Assembly: GCF_026745355.1 (NCBI RefSeq)
Contig: NC_079203.1
Span: 2,361,249 to 2,425,248 of the forward strand
DNA: 64,000 nt
Direction of reading: 5' to 3'
Source of the DNA: Beta vulgaris subsp. vulgaris
Lineage: Eukaryota > Streptophyta > Magnoliopsida > Caryophyllales > Amaranthaceae
Position numbers and translations under genes: made by a program. Each line of letters starts with the position of its first letter. Positions within the stretch are counted from its first letter, which is position 1. Positions 12,541-23,500 of this stretch are shown here, one piece after another. A model generated the notes under the pieces. That model was not told the origin of the DNA, did no database searches, and was given only the letters and a program-made list of their open reading frames with translations.

Positions 12541-13358
12541 CTCTATCCGTTTCCTAAAGATTTTCCCACTTATTGTTCCTACATATACCAAGGAAAATCA
12601 AGTTGTGTGGGGCATGGTGTGAGTAAAGTAGGAGAGAGAAAGGGGTTAAGATAAATAAACAAATAAAAAGGGGTTAAAGTAGAAGAGAGAAATGGAGTAA
12701 AATTGAATTAGTAATATAATGGTGGACCATATGATCTCTATTATATAAGCCAAGGGAGGAGGTGTGGTGTCCTCTTTTGAAGTGACTAGAATACCCTCTA
12801 ATAATTTAAAACAATGTTTTTCTTTTTATAAAAAAATTGAAAAATGAAAAATCAATGAAACTTGACATATGGGTATGTCAAAAATAGAATATGAAATCAA
12901 CTAGAATCTTCAACCAAAAAAAGTTTGCAATATATCGTGATAACATAATATTTCATATCTACAAAGTTCAAACAATATAGTTTATTAATATTTGTAATTG
13001 TTAAAGAACTATACTACAGTCGCGAAAAGAAATTATTATATCATCTACCAAATTTTTAAGTGCCGGTATTGAACAATTAAAAATCATTCACCTTTAATTT
13101 AAAAAGATAATAACATCTACAAAAGAACCTCAATAATTTACCTCACTACCAAAATAATTTTACATAAAAAACATGTCAATTTGTATATACCTACCTAAGA
13201 TTATCACGCACGCATCGCGTGCATATGCAACTAGTAGTGACATGAGAGGGTAGATAGGGAAATTTGTTTTGCCAAATAAGGAATAAAGCAAAAGAGGGAA
13301 GATCTTTTGAAAACACCCTTAAAGAGAAAGAGGGAAGATCTTTAGGAAACGGAGGGAG
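12541..13358. mobile_element. Stowaway MITE split by a Helitron
   Basis: Ends CTCTATCCGTTTCCTAAAGA (12541) and the inverted CTCCCTCCGTTTCCTAAAGA (13358) match over their length and are flanked by TA (12539-12540 and 13359-13360). The 818-bp span contains the 500-bp Helitron at 12735-13234; without it the MITE is 318 bp. The MITE is therefore the older insertion. Confidence 0.9.
12735..13234 (+). mobile_element. Non-autonomous Helitron, copy 2 (nested in a MITE)
   Basis: Starts TCTCTATTATATAAGCC at 12735 and ends CTAG at 13231-13234. A hairpin GCACGC-ATC-GCGTGC lies at 13208-13222, eight bases before the CTAG. The host base before is A and after is T, as Helitrons require, and removing the element rejoins the two halves of the Stowaway MITE. 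It has no coding capacity. It is the best-bounded of three related copies. Confidence 0.9.
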
Positions 13359-13536
13359 TATGACAGATAAAATAAATTGTAAATTTATTTACAAAAAAAA
13401 AAGACCAATATTGGCCAAATTTGAAGCACCCTTAAATAAAAATTTAAAATTTTCAAACCACCCTAAAAAACCGAAAATCACTTAGAATATAATCCTTAAT
13501 GTGTTTCCTCTAACATATTATGTACACAAGTAATAT

Positions 13537-13762
13537 ATCAAGTGGTACTTGGTCTAATGGTTTGATTTGTATCTCACAACCTCGAGGTTGTAGGATCAAA
13601 CCCCACTAGAGGGGATCAAACCCCACTAGAGGCACTTTGGGGGTGGGAATTTCCCGTTATCATTCCCCCTACTCCCAAGGGGTCTTGCCTGCAAATCCGG
13701 AACGATTTGACTTGTGCGAGGTTCCAATTCGATTAAGACGTCTTTTCCGTACCTTAAAAAAA
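13537..13762 (+). mobile_element. tRNA-derived SINE
   Basis: The head has TGGTCTAATGGTTTGA (A-box-like), then GGTTGTAGGATCAAACCCC (B-box-like). The body contains GGGGGTGGGAATTTCCCG and ends in eight A. It lies between ATGTACACAAGTAATAT (13520-13536) and ATGTGCACAAGTAATAT (13763-13779), a 17-bp target duplication with one mismatch. That establishes retrotransposition. The SINE has no ORF. Confidence 0.85.
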
Positions 13763-14636
13763 ATGTGCACAAGTAATATTCACCATATAAATCGAGCAAT
13801 AACGTACCTATCAAAATTTTCTCTGTGTATCTAAATGGAGCTTTACGTATGGTGTTTAGCATAAGTCCAACTATATGGTTAATTGAGTAGAACGACAAGG
13901 TTAACCGAATTAACCGCCAATTAAAACTAGCAGATTGCAAACGTAAGCTGCTCGTGGGAGTACCAAATTGGGGATATTTGATCTGATTTTGCAGCTTTTA
14001 GTAATGGGAGAAAACACCAAGAATAGCAATGAAAATGTTCTTTATACAAATTTCTTTATAAAATAGATAAAGGGGGTAAAAAAAGAAATAGGCTCTGAGG
14101 CAAACTTTAAAAAAAGGCAATACCTCATCAATCATCATCTTTTTGAACTCTCCATATTAAAAAGGCAAAAAAAGCAATCACCTTCTTCTAAACCCATTTT
14201 TTGGATGTTGAGGTCTAGAGAAGAGTGTCGATCTATTATATAGAGTCAAATGTAATATATTTTTCCGTTTCGTTTGAAATGCAATAAAGTGATATTTTAT
14301 ATTGCACAAATAATACATCTGTTGTATTTAAAACGAAACAGAGAAAGTATATATAGATTATAGAATCAACTCTTTACAAGATTAGGGTCGAGATTAGGCA
14401 CACTTTAGTGAACTTCTAAATTAGTTAGAAGAACTATAATTTCTACTATTGCAATGACCCTTGGAATGATATGGTGTTATCTTAATATTTGGAGCAATGA
14501 AAGACTTCTTTTTTCCTTTATGAGGTGTGAGAGTGTAACACCCTCGTAAAGAAAAATATATGAGAGTGTAATATGATATTGTAAAATTTTTTATTCTTAT
14601 TTTGATATGAATGAGCAACTAAGCGTAGTGATATAG

Positions 14637-15375
14637 TCGGATGGCAATGGGTCCTCGACCCGACCCAGACCCGCTAGGACCCTACCCATTTATAAGGGTC
14701 TGGGTCCAGAAATTTTAGACCCAATGGGTCCGGGTCGGGTCTGGGTCCCAAAGAGCATGTGTCGAGTCCGGGTCCGGGCCCACATATGCTAGACCTAGAC
14801 CTGCCCCACGGACCCATTTACATATTAGAAATATTTTTTTTACCTAAACTCTATAATTTTATGAGTTTTGATTTTGTGAACTCGTTAGTGTTGTAACTCC
14901 ACTAAGACATGTAACTTTATAAGTTGTAACATTTTACTCACTCCGTCTCATAATATAAGTCCTCTTTCCTTTTAAAGTGTTCCAAAATATAAGTCTTGTT
15001 TCTATTTTCAATCAATAATTATACCCAAAATACCCTCATGAAAATAATTTAACTCCCAAAAAGTCCTCATAATTTCAGCTTCCAATGCACCATTATTAAT
15101 GATAAAATAGAATCTCATAACCCATTAAACTCCTCTACACATTAAACTATGCAATATTAATGTTAAGGCTTTATTTTTTGTCAAAAAGAAAAAAAACAAT
15201 GTAAGTGTTTCCCAATAAAAATGAATCTTTTTATTTAAATAAAACAAGATTCTAATTTACCTTGATTCCCGTGTAAAAACAGAATCAAGACTTATATTAT
15301 GGGACGGAGGGAGTAATATTTTATGAGTTAATTCTTAAAATTTTATTTAGAGAATGCTTTAACCATGGATACAAA

Positions 15376-15431
<56 letters not shown>

Positions 15432-15646
15432 GCGAAATTTTTTAATTACATATATTAAAAAATGTGATGAAAACTTAAAACTAAGAAGGACCCATTTAGG
15501 ACCCAATAAAGACCCACGGACCCGCTAGACCCAGCGGATCTGGGTCTGGGTTTGAAAAATCTAGACCCAACGGATGTGGGGCGGGTCTGGATCCGTGAAA
15601 AATAAACGGGTCTGGGTCCAGCTGGACCCGCCCCATTGCCATCCCT
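14637..15646. mobile_element. hAT-like element with nested Stowaway MITE and AT microsatellite
   Basis: The two ends are inverted copies around GGATGGCAATGGG, followed by GGGTCC/GACCC-rich arms at 14640-14815 and 15490-15640. TGATATAG (14629-14636) and AGATATAG (15647-15654) form an 8-bp duplication with one mismatch, fitting hAT. Inside are a complete Stowaway MITE (14937-15313) and an (AT)n tract (about 15381-15428). It encodes no transposase. Confidence 0.7.
14937..15313. mobile_element. Stowaway MITE nested in hAT-like element
   Basis: Ends CTCACTCCGTCTCATAATAT and the inverted CTCCCTCCGTCCCATAATAT, flanked by TA at 14935-14936 and 15314-15315. 377 bp, non-coding. It inserted into the middle of the hAT-like element and is therefore younger. 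Confidence 0.9.
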
Positions 15647-15716
15647 AGATATAGACGATATCCGATTACTGGTTTTATGTATCATCTCACAATACGTTAC
15701 CCTCTAAGTTAGACCT

Positions 15717-15893
15717 TTTTTTTTTTTTTTTAGCCAGAAAGAAAAGACTAGGGAGGAACCCAGTTAACGGGCCACCCTAAAGCATCCTTACGGATGATCT
15801 GAGAAAAAGAGGTATCCAAGGGGGTGAAATAGTAGCAAAGATTCGTAGTCGAATGACCATAATGAGCCATCCAATCAGCAGCAAAATTGGCTT
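15717..15893 (-). mobile_element. 5'-truncated LINE tail with perfect 15-bp target duplication
   Basis: The minus strand encodes the last residues of a plant LINE RNase H domain: ANFAADWMAHYGHS, then TPLDTSF, then a TAG stop after NWVPP. A poly-A tail follows, seen as a T run from 15717. CTCTAAGTTAGACCT flanks it at 15702-15716 and 15894-15908 without mismatch. The reading frame has no damage in this piece. Together with the perfect duplication this marks a recent insertion. Confidence 0.9.
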
Positions 15894-16335
15894 CTCTAAG
15901 TTAGACCTATGACTTGGGTAGAAAAATTATATAGTTATATAAAATTAAGGTTAAATAGAAATTAAAATTGTTAGCAAACAAACAAAAAAAATTAGAATAG
16001 TGGGACCCATTTGTCAAGTACAATCGCATAAATAAACTCCATCTCTCCTATTTGCTTCCTAAGAATTTGCTAATAGTCTTTTTCTTACAATGACCCTCGT
16101 GATGCAGTGTTACCATAGTAGCTTTGATTAATGAGAAATATGTCTTTCATTCTTTTCAAACTTTGGAAAATCACATTTATCATTATATGGTGTGAGAATG
16201 TAACATGATATGTCTAGAATGGTATTTGCAATTCAAATTCAATTTTAACACTTGACTTCAAGGTTGGTACTTGATCGAGCCGACCAATGTTATAATTGAT
16301 GGCAAAGCTGAAACAACGACACATGCCAACATAAC

Positions 16336-17851
16336 TGATACTTCAATGGAACACGTAAGGGGGTGAATTGTATTTGGAACTTTTAGCAAAGTTTTTTGCG
16401 GAATTTTAAAACAATAAAGGAACAGTAATCAGAGAGACATAAATATAAAATTGAGGAAAAACTTCTTGAACCTCATCAAGAAAGGAAAACCTCAAAAACT
16501 ATATTATTGCAATAACTCTATTACAATCACTCTCTATAACTCAAGTTCCCCTCGAACTCAAGTTCCTCACAGTAATCCCCTTCGACTACTGAAACTTTAC
16601 TCTCTCTAACTTGAGTTCTTCTCGAACTCAAGTTCCCCACAGTAATCCCCTTTGATTACTGGAACTCTTCTCTCTCTTGCTTCTACTCCGAAGCCTACAC
16701 TCACTGACTTAACTCTAAGTCTTACAAGAGTCACTCAACCCTTGAATCCCAAATTACAGCTCAAATTTTGTGAAACACTAGTAATTATATTGAACTTAAG
16801 TACTTAAGGAACTTAGGAACTCACTTAATAATGCAACAGACCTTTTCAGATGACACTTAAGATTTAACAATAGAAATATGTTTTCAGTTGGTAGATTGCA
16901 ATGAGGAAGACTTCTCTTTTAGTGGAGTCTTCTCATGCCAGTTCCAGTACTTGTTCCTCCACTAAGTGTGAAGCAGTAACCCACGTAGAATTATTTTCCC
17001 ACATTCACACTTCTTGAGGAACAAGCAAAGTAGTGGACAATACACTAACAATACGTGATTTTAAACAGTTGAGAGAAATAAGGAATTTGTTTAGGAAATC
17101 CATTTGTATTTATTCAGTAACAACGAAAGGATCTTTATTTGAAATAAAAAACTATTTTATTTATTAACAATATTTCCTAAAAACTCTCAGTTAAATACTT
17201 TTTAAAACCACTGTTGCATTAAATAAATTCCATGTAGGTCCTTAGTATTAAGCAACATAAATTACTTACATAAATCCTAAGTACATACTCTTGAACTTAG
17301 AGTTCATGTCATCCCTTTAAATCTTCAACTCTGAAGATCCATATGTCCCATCTCGGGAACAACATAAAGTTTCTTGAAGGAACTGTAAAACACGAATGCA
17401 TCCGTCAAGGAACAGCAGGTAGTTCCAGAGGAACTGCGAAATGCAAATGCATCCGGGAAGGAACTGCAGATAGTTCTTTGAGGAACCGTGGATAGTTCCT
17501 TGAGGAACAGTATAGTAGACTTGTAGAGAGTTCCTTGAGGAACACTAGACAGTTCCTTGAGGAACAACCGACAGTTCCTTGAGGAACAGTAGACAGTTCC
17601 TTGAGGAACAACCGATAGTTCCTTGAGGAACAGCAAACAGTTCCTTGAGGAACTATTTGAACAATAACTATAATCATGAATCATCACTTAGGAACTTCGT
17701 TCTTCTCTTGGAGTTCCAACTCAGGAACTTCACTTATTATCTTTAGAAAGCACCATTATTAATCACTGAACCTTGCACGTACACATAAACTTATAAACCT
17801 TGTTAGTTATTACTTTAGTTTGTCATCATCAAAACCCATAGTGGCTCAACA
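16336..17851 (-). mobile_element. Solo LTR, 1516 bp, with exact 5-bp target duplication
   Basis: Starts TGATACTTC on the plus strand and ends CTCAACA. Read on the minus strand it begins TGTTGAGCC, then GGTTTTGATGATGACAAAC, and ends near AATTCACCCCCTTACG, motifs I associate with plant LTRs. ATAAC flanks both sides (16331-16335 and 17852-17856). No gag or pol lies beside it, so it is a solo LTR left by recombination. It contains a duplicated AACTCAAGTTCC...CAGTAATCCCC block (about 16540-16660) and a palindromic minisatellite (17460-17660). The long minus-strand frames here are created by the repeats. Confidence 0.85.
17460..17660. repeat. Minisatellite of palindromic GTTCCTTGAGGAAC units
   Basis: Eight copies of GTTCCTTGAGGAAC (the first with one change) occur about every 20-22 bp, separated by short variable spacers such as AGTAGACA and AACCGACA. 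Each unit can fold on itself (GTTCC pairs with GGAAC). The array lies inside the solo LTR. Confidence 0.9.
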
Positions 17852-17929
17852 ATAACCAATACGATACTATGCATACTTTGTCATGCAATATCAGTTTAAA
17901 TGGTGTAACAACACAATTAATACGGGGGT

Positions 17930-18704
17930 TAATTCTTTTAACTTAGAGGCACAACATGAAGTAATTATGTCAGACCACGAGTTATGTCTCACCTACATTC
18001 CACAAGGTATGAAATAGGATCTCCTCTCATCCTTGCTTCACATACGGATATGATGATAAAGTAAAACCACATTATTATTGTTATAGACTGACAATCGCAA
18101 TGACAAATGAACACTGATTTCATGGTTGTGCCTTGGTAGGAGACCACTGACTTGAAAGCAATTACGATCCGACAACAGTGGTAATCGATCTGGCCGGAAA
18201 GCTCCCAAAGGTTAACACACTACTAGCAATATAGACTTGGAGAATAGCACGAACCCAGGAAAGAGAGAGAAGAGAAGGAGGAGAAGAGAATGATTTGTGT
18301 GTCTTGAACTGATAAGGAAGCACTGAATTTATAGGAGAAAATCAGGCCAAAAACGGAAAGCAGTAAACAGGGAGGATATTATGGGATTGTCATTAATCCT
18401 TTAACGGTCAAACCGTTACAAATCTTCATCAGTCACACACGCGCTCAGCCCGGCCGGGTCCAAAAAGTTAGTTAAGTTAAGTTTATTCCCAAAGCCCAAA
18501 ACCATTGCCCAGTCCGGGCAGCGCGCGTGTGATAGCAAGCCCAAACCAAACATACATCCAACCACAAAAGGATCTCAAGTACCAACTCAATAATAGGAAG
18601 GAGAGAGGAATGGAAATATAAAAACAAGGAAGTATTCTCTCCCACAACCAATGTGAGACATTATAATAAAAGAAGCTAAGGTTTTTCAAACCTTAATTCC
18701 AACA
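17930..18704 (-). mobile_element. LTR-like segment, minus orientation
   Basis: Read on the minus strand from 18704 it begins TGTTGGAATTAAGG and soon has AATGTCTCACATTGGTTGTG, common in plant LTRs. It then has a GC-rich inverted repeat (18432-18530) and a TATAAATTC box near 18337-18330. I could not fix the left end or a target duplication, so it may be a solo LTR or a fragment. No coding sequence is linked to it. Confidence 0.45.
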
Positions 18705-20500
18705 CACATGATATTACATAATAGATCATATTCATAAATTAAAACATAAACATTATTTCTATTATGCATCCTGATTTAAAGCCATTAATAGCTCAATTAG
18801 TCCACCATCCTATATGCTCCAACTACAATAGGCCATCAGACAAGTCTTCCAATCAAAGTTTTACCCAACTTACATAATACATATTGTCTTCTTGTGGAGC
18901 TCCAAAGTCCAAGTGCACTAGTAATTCTCCAGAAGAAAATTAAAAGTTCCAAAAAATATGACTGATTTCCTAGGAAGATCACCCATTAGAAAGAAAAAAA
19001 CCTAACCTACAATGGTAGATTTGTAGCCACAAATGATATTCAGAAGGTAGCATTTAATCCACGACATATATGTAATCTTTAACTTTGATGGCCCCTTCAT
19101 ATATAAACTGTAGTCCAACGTACACTTAAGTCTCTAAATTAAAGAGGACCTCATAACTCATAAGTAGGCGCATCCTCTAAACTAAAGATAGGTAGAGGTA
19201 GAGCATGCAGTGTTTAGCTACTGCCAGTTCATTCAATGACCTTAATTAAAGCTTGACTTTGACGCAAACATCCCTACACCATGCATGCATGATGCTATAT
19301 ATGCAACAGTTTACTGTGTTAGATACTTATATTTCCATGAAATTCAATACAAAAGATCCCAAACTAGACTATGAATAGTTCAAAAAAAGTACTTTAGGTA
19401 AACACATGAATACTCACATACACGTACACATAGTTTTAGAGATATTATGGCCGTCCATTATTTCCAATTTAAACTATGATTATGCTATATGCATCCTTTA
19501 GGGTTGCATAAAGTGGAGATTAGTTATAAATTTATGATAAAAGTTTGCATTAATCGATGTAATAAATGATCAGTTGATACTTATTTTTTTTTCTTTTTTA
19601 ACTTTTTATGCTTTCTCTGTTTCATATTACTCATTACATTTCTCGCTCAATTCACGGACTCCTAAGCAAGTTTTGGAGAAGAAAGAGGTAGAGAGCAAAA
19701 CGAAAAGGGACTCGTGTAAAAAGAGAGAGATAGAGAGAGTTTATTGCCTAAAAAAGAAGTGTAGCAAGTAATGGGAAATTTCCCGTATTGAAAAGTATAG
19801 CAAGTATCATGAAACGAAGGAAGCATAAGCAACTCTAAAGACTGCATATAATAACCCTTTAAATTAATGGTGTTTTATTATGTACCGTGTGTTTATTAAA
19901 GATCTACGTGTGTATAACGTGTACAGTATTTTCATGTTTTTTAAGATCTCTGCAATGCATATATGGTTTTATTAGCATCTCAATGATGCCCAACTGTTAT
20001 TTCTTCCTTTTTTCACTGGTCATACTTGGGAACTACAAAGTGGCATTAATGCCATATAAGGAAGAGGTAGTAGTAACTAGAGATGGTACTTTTTTTGACA
20101 GGGTAAGAAATAATAATTGAATTGCTGCTTTAAGTACTTTTATGAGCTAGTTTCGACGTCATGTACTTTTATGCAATTCCAATTGACAATGTCTAAAAAT
20201 AAGGAGCTAGATCTAAAGAAAAATGTGCAATCTTTGTTAAAAAAAATATATATTACATCGTCAAGCGAGCAAAACAAACCCTACCACTAAACCAAAGATG
20301 TACACCCAGGCTTCGCAAAATTGGTAAATTTACAAAAACGATCAATTAAAATGGACTAAACCAAAAAAATAAAAAAGATGCAAACTATACTTAAAACTCA
20401 AATTTAACACGCACTTGTTAATCACCCTCTCACTTTTTAACTTGTTCTAATTGCCCTCAATTCTATGATGACTTATTATTATTATTTTCTACTTGAAAAT
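18705..20500. other. Spacer downstream of the YUCCA gene, no gene seen
   Basis: AT-rich sequence without a recognisable coding region or bounded transposon. Frames at 19574-20120 are short and show no motif. Confidence 0.4.
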
Positions 20501-20506
20501 TTTATT
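20501..20506 (-). terminator. Possible polyadenylation signal of the YUCCA gene
   Basis: AATAAA on the minus strand lies 17 bases beyond the stop codon. It is the nearest canonical signal, but the distance is short and a later site could be the one used. Confidence 0.3.
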
Positions 20507-20523
20507 TACTGATTAGTAGTAGT

Positions 20524-23500
20524 CTAAGAATATAAATTCTCATTATGATCCTTGATTGGCCTCCTCCATTGATCAGCAATGTCTTTGGCGACTTTAACAG
20601 CGTCTGATGCGGTGCCTAACAAACCTTTTTTGGTGAATCCAACCGTATATAATCCTTTTCCTCCTTTCCATCCATTTGGAAATGCTACTTTTGGCATCCC
20701 ATCATCACTAAAAAACTCACAATTCTGCAATTTTATCATTAAAACAACATTAATTAATATATAGTAAATATATATGTCAACATATAGAGCAAGTAAATTT
20801 AACTTACTAAATTACCCTTAGGGTGTAAATTTCTTCTAGTATGAGATTTCACAAAATTATATCTAAACTCAAGGGTAATACGGTCATCTTCCATTGAAAC
20901 TTGAATTCTATATAAATTATAGGGTTATGAGTTGGCAGTACAATCGGCAATGGTTGTCGAGGTGTAAAATGAAAAAAAAGAAAGTCCTAAGATATGATAA
21001 AACAATTCCATATTTCCGTCATTTCTTTTTAAGTGACTAACTTCTCCAATTTACGTATGAGTATTATGGGAGAAGTTGAGTTACTTAGAAAGAAACAAAA
21101 GAAATATAATGTCTAATATTCAACAAATGATCATTTTATTATCAAGGTTCAAATACGATCAATAATACAACTCTGACCCCATTTCATCGACCGGACGGCT
21201 CATATAGTCATATTATAGTACATAGATACATTTTTGGACTCACTAATAGGCAAATAATAACAAAAGGGCAAAAAGAACAGTCTCAAATTCCCCTTTTTTC
21301 CAAAAAAAAAATTCACCCTTTGGGATGAGAAAGAGTATCCTTAGTTGAAAGGTACACATCATGGGAATCCCTCCAAGAATTTTACAAAAAAAAGTTGAAT
21401 TCCTTTTGTTTTAATATCTTTTATGTAAATTCTCCTTGTGGGTTGGAGAAGGAGAAAATTGTCTTAAGTGTATAACACAAATATGCAGTGTCTGAATTTT
21501 CACTTTGTTCTAAGGAAAAGAGAGAAGAAAACGTTTTGTAGGGTACTACTACTGTCACCAGTTGTGTAAGAAAGAAAGCGATAGAAGAGAATGAGAATAA
21601 GGATAAATTTGCAACATTATTACACAAAAAAAATACTCCATATTGTATGTAACATGGTGCAGCAGAAAGAATATTATAGATGGAATTTTTGAATTTTAAA
21701 AAATAAAATAAAAAATAATACTTCCTCCGTTTTTTTAAATGTTACATTTTCTATTTTGGGAAGTTTTAAATTAGATGTTACACTTTTATTTTGGGTAATA
21801 ACTTATCTCTATCTCATGTTCACATGGGACCCTTTTGTTTTTCATTCTCTCTATCTCTGTCCTCTTCAAAAATTACCTAAAAATCCGTAATTTGAAAAGT
21901 ATAACATCTAAAAGAAAACGGAAGAAATATTATTTTGTTTTGAAGAGAATTTTAATTACCTTGAGCCAATATGGTACATTGCTCTTATATCCAGTTGCCA
22001 AGATTATAGAATCAAATTCTTTCTCTTGACCATCTATGAATTTGGCACCATTCTTTGTAATTTCCTTTACACCTTCTGTTACCTATAAAATTAGAAAGAA
22101 AGTTATGTAATTATTCAGCATGAGATGAGATCTATTCATGTAAATATTTGCATAAAACATGATTAATAGGGATATTAATTTAGAGTATGTAAATGTAGTA
22201 GATCATCTATCTTCTTGGATATGGCAAAAAATCTGAACTTTATTAGCCCTCAATTACTTCAGGTGCTTGATTTCATTGGAATTTTATGCTTTCACACAAT
22301 CTTATGCATAATTATTTTAAGGGGCCAGTTCTTATAATTAAGATATGGCCAATATGTTTCCGACATACCTGAAAACAACTTATTTGTCATCATACATATC
22401 GATACCATTACTACTACCTATTTGCATTTCAAAATAATAAGACAATAATATTCGATCTAAGGGTCTAGCTAGTTTTTTTATAATAAGCATAGGACCCTAA
22501 TTAAGATATGGCCCAATATGTTTACGACATACCTGAAAACAACCCATTTGTCATCATTCATATCGATACCATTACTACTTATTTGCATTCCAAAAATAAT
22601 AAGACAATAATATTCGATCTAAGAGTCTATTAGCATAGGACCCAATATATTCTAAACAGACTCGAAAATTACTACATGTTTGTCATTGTTTGTATCAATA
22701 ACATAATAAGACAATAACATTTGATTGAATCAAACTCAATAATTTGAATAATGATTTACAATAATATGTACATGAAGTTTACTATGTGCAAAAAATAAGT
22801 CTACAAATCATATGTGGCATCTTATTTTGCTTTGGAAGGAATATATTGAACAACAAATATTATACAATTGAAGTAGTTAAGTAAAGTGCATGATAATGAC
22901 ATGTTTAAGTTACCTTAATTTTCCCTGATTTGATTAATGAAAGTGCTCCACAATCAAGTACCGGGGTCTTCCCGGTGGCATTCTTGAGCTCAATTGGGCC
23001 GGCCTTGGGCCGTCTAAGGCCCAATCTATCGGTGTTACCCAAAGTAAGATTAGCCACTAAGAGAAGAACTTGATCCACTAATCTCAAAGGGAACCATTTT
23101 AGCAAAGTCATAGCAACCCCAAATGTGGAGAAGCCAAACATCTCCCTTGGCAAAACATGCACCTATATATTTGCACCAACAATAATTAGTACAAAAGTTA
23201 TTTTCTTAATGAAGAATAATTCTTTGGCATAAGCAAGAATATATATTTTTCTTTAAGGTAAGGAGAAAAGAAGGTCGGGAGACCCTCCGCACGAGGAGAG
23301 CTCCAATCTTATCGTTTATAAGAATAGAATGAAGAGCGAAATGAGTACAATCATCTATATTTAATCGAGAAAGAATATACCCAATTCACAAAACATTATA
23401 ATATAAAATGGGTTGTAATTATAAATTTATAACATACTACTAATGTGATTTTATGTTATTTCAATATACTATTGTTATTATTATTAACAAATATTCCAAT

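Noticed and set aside
17460..17660. Regularly spaced repeats resembling a CRISPR array
   Set aside because: The repeat is short and palindromic, spacers are 6-10 bp and similar to each other, and it lies in a plant solo LTR with target duplications.
17325..17687. 120- and 90-codon minus-strand frames with repeated PQGT / RNCRLFLKEL peptides
   Set aside because: They are the minisatellite read in two frames; there is no independent coding signal.
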